A model generated the notes under the pieces. The model was not told the origin of the DNA and ran no database searches. It worked only from the letters and a program-made list of their open reading frames with translations. From Dastarcus helophoroides (Eukaryota > Arthropoda > Insecta > Coleoptera > Bothrideridae): a stretch of DNA of 64,000 nucleotides. A program made the position numbers and the translations under genes. Shown here piece after piece: positions 57,751 to 64,000 of this stretch (positions within the stretch are counted from its first letter, which is position 1; every line of letters starts with the position of its first letter). The stretch lies in NCBI GenBank assembly GCA_028583605.1, contig CM053333.1, positions 8,078,638-8,142,637 on the forward strand, written 5' to 3'.

Positions 57751-59671
57751 CTAATTATTATTTATCCACGGACTGACTAACCATTCAGATATTGATTCAA
57801 TTACCGGAATGACTGATTCCTTTTGTTTCTCTTGAGGCTCTTCAATTTTTTCAATATCAATATCTTCATTGTCGTACCATTCTATATCATAGGTATTATT
57901 ATTGTATGATGTAAGACACAGGCTCTGTCCAGCACAAGGACGCAATAATTTAATAGGATGAAAATTCTCAGTACGAGCACACTGGTACTTGTGAACTGAT
58001 TGACGATGGATTTTCATATTTTTATTTGATGCAAAGTACAATCCACATGTTGGACATGTACGTGCAATCAATTGCGTTTGAAACGTAGGACAATAAAAGT
58101 CGTATGGTGTTAAAATAAAATCTGGGCGGCTAGGAATTTTAATTTTTAGAGATAATTGCACAAATAAAGGACAAAAATTAGCATTTGCTTGGTCTTTAGG
58201 AAGTGGTATATCTAAAGTTTGAGCTTGTCGAAGAGGATAAGGTAGTGGAATAAATCCATCTGGTAATATCATTCGCAAATTACTTCGTAATTTTCCACAG
58301 CATCTTAATTCTGTGCATTTGCTAATTTGCAGAAAATACTGAGATTCTCTTACATGTCTACAGTACCAATCAGGAGTCCATTCCACTAAACTTCTATCAA
58401 TATTATCACTACCAGGATCTACTTATTCAGCAACAACTGGCTTATCATCAATAATTAACTTACTCCATATTTGCGCTAAAATATCACCAGCCATTTTGAA
58501 ATTTTTGAGTTCAAGTTCATTATCAATTGTACGTCGCTGATCATCAAGATGATTACTAAAAGAATCATACGGTAAGAAAAGTCCAGATAATTGATGACTC
58601 AATGGAGCCATTCTACGCTCTACTCGATTGAAGCAACTTCTTCCGGGAGCGTTAGTGATAATAAATATAGCATCAAGATCAAATTTACGAAAGTGGGAAA
58701 CAGCACGAGAGATGACTTCAGGAAAGCGTGGATTTTCATCAGGTCCTCCGTCAACAGTCATGATTATAACTGGTTTTATATTATTATAATCTCTTTTGGC
58801 CAGGGATTGAAATTCTGCTAGCTCCATAAGATGTTCTAGATCGATGCTATGAGTGCGTGCAGATGATGATCAATGTTTTCCTGATCTGATTGCAACGTAC
58901 GTAGGTCCACTGTATGTCACTGCTTCAGGTTTGCCCGTTCCATCACTATTAATTTCAATGCCAGCATATACTGAAGGTATTAATTTATGTTTTTCTGTCA
59001 CCACCCAGTCGTGATCTGGTAGTCGTACTCGATATTCCATATGCTTCAAAAATGGTGCTTGTTTTTCTACAGCAGTTTTACCAATTGGAATGCGCGCTTT
59101 GTCGTCCTGTGACAAGAAAAAAACCTGAGCAGGTCCAAGCAAGGAGGCGAGAGACTCGATAGCCCGGATAGAAGCAGTGCAAAATTTATCATCGGGATGG
59201 CTTTTGTGTTCATCATTTGTTGCTCTCGCCAGTTTTACCGGAACTGTTACTACGTGTTTTTGTCCTTGAATTGTAGTAGAACATCTAGGTAAAAGACGAA
59301 GACACGTAGCACTTCGTGATAGATTGAAACCTAACGTCTCTAGTTCTTTGACCAAGTCATCTAGAGTTCTACAGCTTCGTACCATTTCAGTTCGGCGTTT
59401 CTCATCTGCACCACCTCCAAAGCTCGCAATTTCTGCTAAAACTTTTAACAGCTCAGGTTGAGCTTCCTCCAAACGAGGGCGACCCACTGTCTCGTGCACA
59501 TTTAATTGTTGTTTTACAACTGGATTCTTCATCTTTTATCAATACCTGTCTTTTTTTTCTGAAACTTTTTTGATATTCAGCGTTTCGTTTTTTATTAGCA
59601 AGTTGTTTTTTAGCTTCACCGGGTTTTTTTTTGCAATTTAGGGATTTCTTGATTGATCTTGAGTTCTCCAA
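57751..59671 (-). pseudogene. DDE-like transposase with C2H2 finger, broken
   Basis: Successive minus-strand blocks form one protein. A basic, lysine-rich N-terminus (59671-59530) has a frame change near 59530. Next comes VGRPRLEEAQPELLKVLAEI, then FLSQDDKARIPIGKTA (candidate first Asp) and HMEYRVRLPDHDW, up to YSGPTYVAIRSGKH. After a TGA at 58870-58872 it continues in frame with MTVDGGPDENPRFPEV (candidate second Asp) and NRVERRMAPLSHQ (candidate Glu). After a TAA at 58423-58425 it continues in frame to a single C2H2 zinc finger (CPTCGLYFAS to HRQSVH) and an acidic C-terminus. I do not recognise the named superfamily; the catalytic assignment is inference from conserved-looking acidic motifs. 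Confidence 0.75.
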
Positions 59672-60009
59672 GACCAGAATCCCGACGTAAAATACTTGTA
59701 TTTAATTCACTCTCCACCAATGAAATTTTTTTTCAATTGCATCTTGTGCTGGAGTAGGATGACATGTTAATTGTGATTTATCAGGAATCGCCTATTTTGG
59801 AATCAGTCTGTGCGCCATATCGACTTCTCTAGTGCATAATGCGACAGAAGAATCTGTTGAGTTTTTGTCCATCAAAGCAAGCGGTCCACCAGACACATTT
59901 TGCTGTAAGAAGTGATTTTGATTATAGCTTAGCATACACAGCAAAATATGCGTAACTTATAAGTTTATTTAAATATAATTTTACATATAACAATTACTTA
60001 AAAATAATA

Positions 60010-60471
60010 TTAAAATATTGATAATAATATTTTGAACAAAAAATTTAGAAATAAAGTGCCAACTAACCTGTTTAAAAAAAACCGAGCATGTTGGTTTCTT
60101 TTCTTAGCAGCAAGCTGTTTTAAATCATTTGTTTTTTGAGATACAAATTTTCCGAAAGCATTGTCATCATTTTTGAAAACTTCTTTGTTGGTTGTCCAGA
60201 ATAAATTAGACTCTTGTTGACAAACCTTTGGTGTTTTATCTGGAAAACCTTCTACCCACGGTTTAAATAACAGTGGATGTAAGTATCCAGACATGTTAGA
60301 TAAAATAAATATTCTAAAAGGAAATGAGGTATATTTTTGAGATTTCAAGTAACAGGGAAATCCCCGATCAACGAGAACAATAGTAGAAAGTCTAGACAAC
60401 ATATGATTCTTGTAAGATTCAATGCTGAGTAAGGGAGATAAAGCACAGATGGCGCTATCCAATAATGCCAT
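60010..60471 (-). CDS. Second ORF of the 3.2 kb transposon, unknown function
   Basis: An open frame of 153 codons reads toward the transposase from just inside the right terminal repeat. It contains NMSGYLHPLLFKPWVEGFPD and later LKQLAAKKRNQHARFF. It may be the true 5' exon of the transposase gene or a separate accessory protein. Position and strand fit the element; I recognise no domain. Confidence 0.45.
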   Translation of the reverse strand: MALLDSAICALSPLLSIESYKNHMLSRLSTIVLVDRGFPCYLKSQKYTSFPFRIFILSNMSGYLHPLLFKPWVEGFPDKTPKVCQQESNLFWTTNKEVFKNDDNAFGKFVSQKTNDLKQLAAKKRNQHARFFLNRLVGTLFLNFLFKILLSIF

Positions 60472-60617
60472 TTCCTAGCGCGAAAGTGGTAAAATTTCTA
60501 ATTCGAAATTTTACGTAATATCAAATTCTCTACCCTCCCTCCCTATAGTAAGAAACTATAATATTTAATCAACACCCTCCCTCCCTTAAATATCTTACAT
60601 AATTTATGAACGGCCCC

Positions 60618-61469
60618 TCTGTCAATGTGATAGGTAGCGGTATCCAAATTCGAATAGACAGATAGCAAATTAATATTTCTGGCAAAACGTTGACAGTTGT
60701 TTGTCATTTTTGAATTGGTAACCGTTTTTATTTTAATTTATCAATTAAACTGATAAGTGACTGTGGCCTTGATAACTACCGACGGACAAATGCCGTAATA
60801 AATTGTCATTTCCATTGTCCGTCAGAAATTTGAAATTTTGCAAAGAACTTCCTCTTTTCAAATTAAGCCGGATATTTTCGTAATTATTTGTATACACAAA
60901 TTAAAGTTTAAAATTTAAGATTCGAAAATTTGAATAGAAAACAAGACTTTTCAAAAATTTTTCATAATTTAAAAAAGACGCTACGCATTTTAATTTTTTT
61001 TCTTAATTTTTGACAAAAAAATAATAGAGCTTACATAACAATTTAAAAATCCTATAAACACACTGGCTGATACCGGCGCTTTCATCCGAGTGAAAGTAGA
61101 GCAAGAGTTCTTGGGTCACCCTTTTAGAAATTCCGACTTTTTTTGATGAATTCGACTTTTACTGGGAATGCAGAATTATGTATTTTAGAAATTTCGACAT
61201 TTTAAAATATCAGCTTTTTTCATAATGTCATTCTCATTCGACTCCCAAAATTTCAAGTTTTTTCGAAATTTTGACTTATTTGGAAAATTTCGACTTTTTT
61301 CGAAGTTTGTATATTTTTGAAAATTCCAGCTTTAAAATAATGATTTTTGGATATATTTTGATTTCTTTTTTTGGAAACATATTAAGATAATTTGATTTAT
61401 AATTTTCGATAATAGTTTTTTTGAAAAATTTTGATTTTTTTTTCACATTTTTGACCATATTTTTAATTC
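60618..61469. repeat. Spacer and degenerate satellite, T-rich orientation
   Basis: The first ~200 bases are plain AT-rich DNA. From about 60840 the sequence becomes TTTCGACTTTTTTC-type degenerate satellite. The frame at 61276-61458 is a low-complexity by-product. Confidence 0.5.
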
Positions 61470-61768
61470 AAGAAGAATGCAACCTAGACTACAAATTCAT
61501 GCAGCCCTCCAGGCGTGTATAGTGAATCATAGGTAGCTGAACTACCAACAGTTGAAACACTGCCACCTAGCGAAGCGGTTGCTCTCTAGGAGAGTTCCCA
61601 GAAGAGAAGGATTCTATAATGCACAGACCAATAGGTTTGAACATTTATTAGATTCGAAGTTTGGAAACCAAATACCGGTTTCGATCTTATTAGATCTCGT
61701 CAGTTTGGTATATCCAACTCGAATGCTGGAGGGCTGCATGAATTTGTAGTCTAGGTTGCATTCTTCTT
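61470..61768 (-). mobile_element. Hammerhead-bearing repeat, unit b, with inverted ends
   Basis: This 299-bp unit is bounded by perfect 43-bp inverted repeats (61470-61512 and 61726-61768, starting AAGAAGAATGCAACCTAGAC). On the minus strand, its 3' part matches unit a, while its 5' end is an inverted copy of its own 3' end joined directly upstream of the ribozyme. It could be mistaken for a MITE, but unit a lacks this 5' arm, so the arm looks acquired. Confidence 0.8.
61648..61725 (-). ncRNA. Hammerhead ribozyme in unit b
   Basis: On the minus strand the core CTGACGA is at 61703-61697, stem II is GATCT/AGATC around AATA, and GAAA is at 61682-61679. The stem III palindrome ACCGGT spans 61679-61674 and the cleavage-position A is at 61673. 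Stem I is as in unit a (ACCAAA with TTTGGT, then an outer helix). All core bases are intact; the only change from unit a in this region is one base in the stem II loop. Confidence 0.85.
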
Positions 61769-61778
61769 ACATACGACA

Positions 61779-61999
61779 TTATTGGCGATGGCCATAGTTT
61801 CTCTATGGACCAATAGGTGGTAGTACTAAGAGTCACTCGCTTGACACCTGTGAATGTTTTAGTACTTACTTGTCGGAACATTTGTTAGTATTTAAGTTTG
61901 ATATACCAAACTGACGAGATTTAAAAAGATCGAAACCGGTATTTGGTTTCCAATCTTCAAATCTAATAAATGTTCAAACCTATTGGTCTGTGCATTATA
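61779..61999 (+). mobile_element. Hammerhead-bearing repeat, unit c, 3' truncated
   Basis: It begins ATTGGCGATGGCCATAG like unit a and runs through the ribozyme to ATGTTCAAACCTATTGGTCT, then stops near GCATTATAG. It lies head to head with unit b, separated by about ten bases. Confidence 0.8.
61890..61972 (+). ncRNA. Hammerhead ribozyme in unit c
   Basis: The core is CTGACGA (61911-61917), GAAA is at 61932-61935, and the stem III palindrome ACCGGT is followed by A at 61941. Stem II is GATTT with AGATC, so one pair has become a G-U wobble. In the outer stem I helix, both strands carry changes relative to unit a (ATTTAAG for ATTCGAG; CTTCAAAT for CTTCGAAT), a C-G to T-A exchange that keeps pairing. 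This compensatory change supports a conserved RNA structure. Confidence 0.85.
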
Positions 62000-64000
62000 G
62001 CATATTTTTAATAATTTTCACCTTTTTTCACAATTCCCATCTTGTTATTGAACATTTTTGCAACGTTTTTTAATATTTTTACTCAACATTTCAAAACTTT
62101 TTTTGCAAAGCAGACTGTTTTTGAATTCGATTTTTATAAAACATTTTCACTCTAAATTCGACTTTTTTTTTCAAAGTTTCAGCTTTTCCTCGTTTCGACT
62201 TCTTGAAAGTAATGATGTTTTTTTAATCTGACTTCGATTTTTATTGAAAATGTTGACTTTTTTAATTTTTTAAACATTTCGTCTTTATATTTAGAAAATT
62301 TCGAATTTTCACTTTTCCACTTTTTTTTAATTTTCACTTTTCCAAATTTTAACTTAATTTGTAAATTTCAACTCTTTCACAATTTTGACTCTCTTTAAGA
62401 TTTTGATTTATTTTCCAATTTTTTGAAAGTTTTCATACAAAATTTTGATTTCTCAAAATTTTGACTTTTTTTATTATGTTTTTTTAAGCCTGATTTTGTT
62501 TAAATATTGCTTTATTGCAAATCGCTTATTTGAATTAAATTTCCACGTTTGTTTCAAAATTTCCAAATTTTTTCAAAAGTTTCGACTGTTATGTAGCAAA
62601 TGGGTTTTGTTATTTAAAAATTTTAAAAATTCGACTTTTTTTTAAATTTCCTCTTCTTTGAAAAATTGGATTTTACTCAAAATTTCGATTTTTAAAATTT
62701 TTGAACTTTTGTTTAGAATATTTACTTTTTTAAAGTGTTAACTGTCATCAAATTTCGGCTTTTTTTAAATATGATTTTTTCCTGAATTTGATCCTTGTTC
62801 GAAATGTCGACTTTTATGTAGTTATTTTTATTTCAAAACTAAAAAATTTCGAATTTTTTGAAAACTTTCACTTTTTTTAAAAATTGGATTTTTCTCAAAA
62901 ATTGGTTGTTTAGAAGATTTCACTAAAAATTCATCATTTTTTAAAATCTCGACATTTCTACATAAATTCGAATATTTTTTAAATTTCAGACTATTTTTCC
63001 AAATTTTGACTTTTTTAGAAATTTTGACTGTAAGGAGAATTTCCACTTGCTTTTAAAAAAACCACGCAATTTAAAAATATCTAAATTTTTAAAAAATAAA
63101 AAACCGGAAAAATTTTGTAAAATAGATGAATTTCTAAAAAAAGCTAAAATTTGAAAAAAAAAGAAATTTTAAAGAAAAATTTTGAAAAATGTTGAAATTT
63201 TTATAAAAAATTAAAATTTTGAAAACAAATCAGTCGAAATTATGAAGAAAATTCTTAGAAATTTGAAAATTCAAAATATTGAAAATGGTCAAAAATTAAA
63301 AAAAAACGATTTTCGAAATAAGTTAAAATTTTAAAAAAACTGAAAACTGGATAAAGCAGAGAATTTCCAAAAGTACTCGAAATTAAAAAAATATTTTGAA
63401 AAAAGTTTCAAATTTTCAAAGAAGTCAAGATTTGGAAACATGAACAAATTTTTAGAAAAAGTCGAAATTTGTAAAAGGCAATTTCAAAACAAAGTCAAAA
63501 TTTTAAAAAATTTCAAAATTTTAATAGAAACATTTAAAACTTTCAAAAAGAATAAAGGTTTTAAAAAAGTAGCAAGAAAAAAATCGAAATTTGCCAAAAA
63601 AGTTGACATTTATTTTAAAGTTTAATCAAAAAATGGAATATTGAAAAATCAAAGAAATTCTAAACTGAAAAAAGTCGGGAACTGAAATAAACAAATAAAA
63701 AAAATGTTGAAATTATCAATAAAATTGACATTTTCAACAACAAAAAAATCGAAATTTTCGCAAAATTTAATTTCTAAAATTTCAAAATGTTCCAAAACGG
63801 TCGAAATTTTGGAAAAAATCGAACCTTTCAAAAATCAAAGTTGACATTTGAAAAAAGTATAAATTTTAAAAAACATCGAATTTTGAGGAAAAGTCAAAAA
63901 TCTTGAAAAAGTGCAAATTTTAGAAAGTCCTAATTATCAAATAAAATCGTAAAATATTTCAGAATTTCAAAAAACAAGACATTTTCAAAAAAATTTAAAG
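62000..64000. repeat. Degenerate satellite with an orientation switch near 63.05 kb
   Basis: To about 63050 the + strand reads T-rich words (TTTTTTCAAAATTTCGAC-like); after that it reads A-rich words (AAATTTTGAAAAAAA-like). The switch lacks the hinge motif H found at the other two foldback structures. Open frames here are low-complexity F/K/N/I strings. No gene. Confidence 0.6.

Larger units (their letters stand above)
57446..60617 (-). mobile_element. 3.2 kb DNA transposon, uncertain superfamily
   Basis: Ends begin GGGGCCGTTCATAAACTACG (left) and GGGGCCGTTCATAAATTATG (right, inverse). TCT lies directly outside both ends (57443-57445, 60618-60620), a possible 3-bp target duplication. Subterminal regions on both sides carry clusters of CCCTCCCTCCC. 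It encodes a DDE-like transposase and a second frame near the right end, all on the minus strand. Confidence 0.8.

Noticed and set aside
61470..61768. Calling this unit an ordinary MITE because of its 43-bp inverted ends
   Set aside because: Unit a, a longer copy, lacks the second arm, no target duplication is visible, and the conserved centre is a ribozyme.

Overview
This is a window of an AT-rich insect nuclear genome. It is dominated by mobile elements, satellite DNA and dead retrotransposons, with very few host genes. The insect assignment rests on short GT-AG introns, mariner, Jockey, RTE and Penelope-like relics, a tRNA-derived SINE, and an immunoglobulin exon resembling the third Ig domain of insect Dpr-interacting proteins. 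I cannot name the order with confidence.

Host genes: (1) a two-coding-exon, single-pass leucine-rich-repeat (LRR) membrane protein at 3611-5912 (+); (2) a complete six-coding-exon gene for mitochondrial electron transfer flavoprotein subunit alpha at 22459-24456 (+), with a poly(A) signal; (3) one internal Ig-domain exon at 55251-55535 (-) with good splice sites, whose partner exons lie outside the window. Nothing else looks like a conserved host gene.

Layout: 0-10 kb holds an almost identical 1.85 kb segment twice (1-1859 and 8063-9909), flanking a mariner relic, an RTE relic and the LRR gene. 10-15 kb holds a P-like non-autonomous transposon with its empty site preserved nearby, and a decayed LINE. 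15-20 kb is satellite built from a degenerate ~20-bp unit, including a foldback structure with hinge and terminal motifs. 20-24.5 kb holds a second P-like copy, a hairpin-ended element and ETFA. 24.5-40 kb is repeats, with RTE, RNase-H-LINE, Jockey and Penelope-like fragments and several non-autonomous elements with perfect 8-bp target duplications, one nested in a relative. 40-45 kb is satellite with a second foldback structure. 45-46.3 kb is a near full-length dead mariner. 46.3-54 kb holds a SINE, MITEs, pogo-like repeats and hairpin retroposons. 54-64 kb holds hammerhead-ribozyme repeats, the Ig exon, a 1.4 kb foldback element, a 3.2 kb DNA transposon with a broken DDE-like transposase, and more satellite.

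Most interesting signals: (i) three copies of a well-formed type I hammerhead ribozyme with a minimal palindromic stem III, in a short repeat family (54.0, 61.5 and 61.8 kb); (ii) a separate family of ~250-bp inverted-dimer retroposons with 8-12 bp target duplications whose arms carry a hammerhead-like core (3.1, 35.0, 48.9 and 51.1 kb); (iii) satellite arrays organised as terminal motif, array, hinge, inverted array, inverted terminal motif, recalling Drosophila Foldback elements. All structural and mobility conclusions come from reading the sequence; no search or folding program was run.
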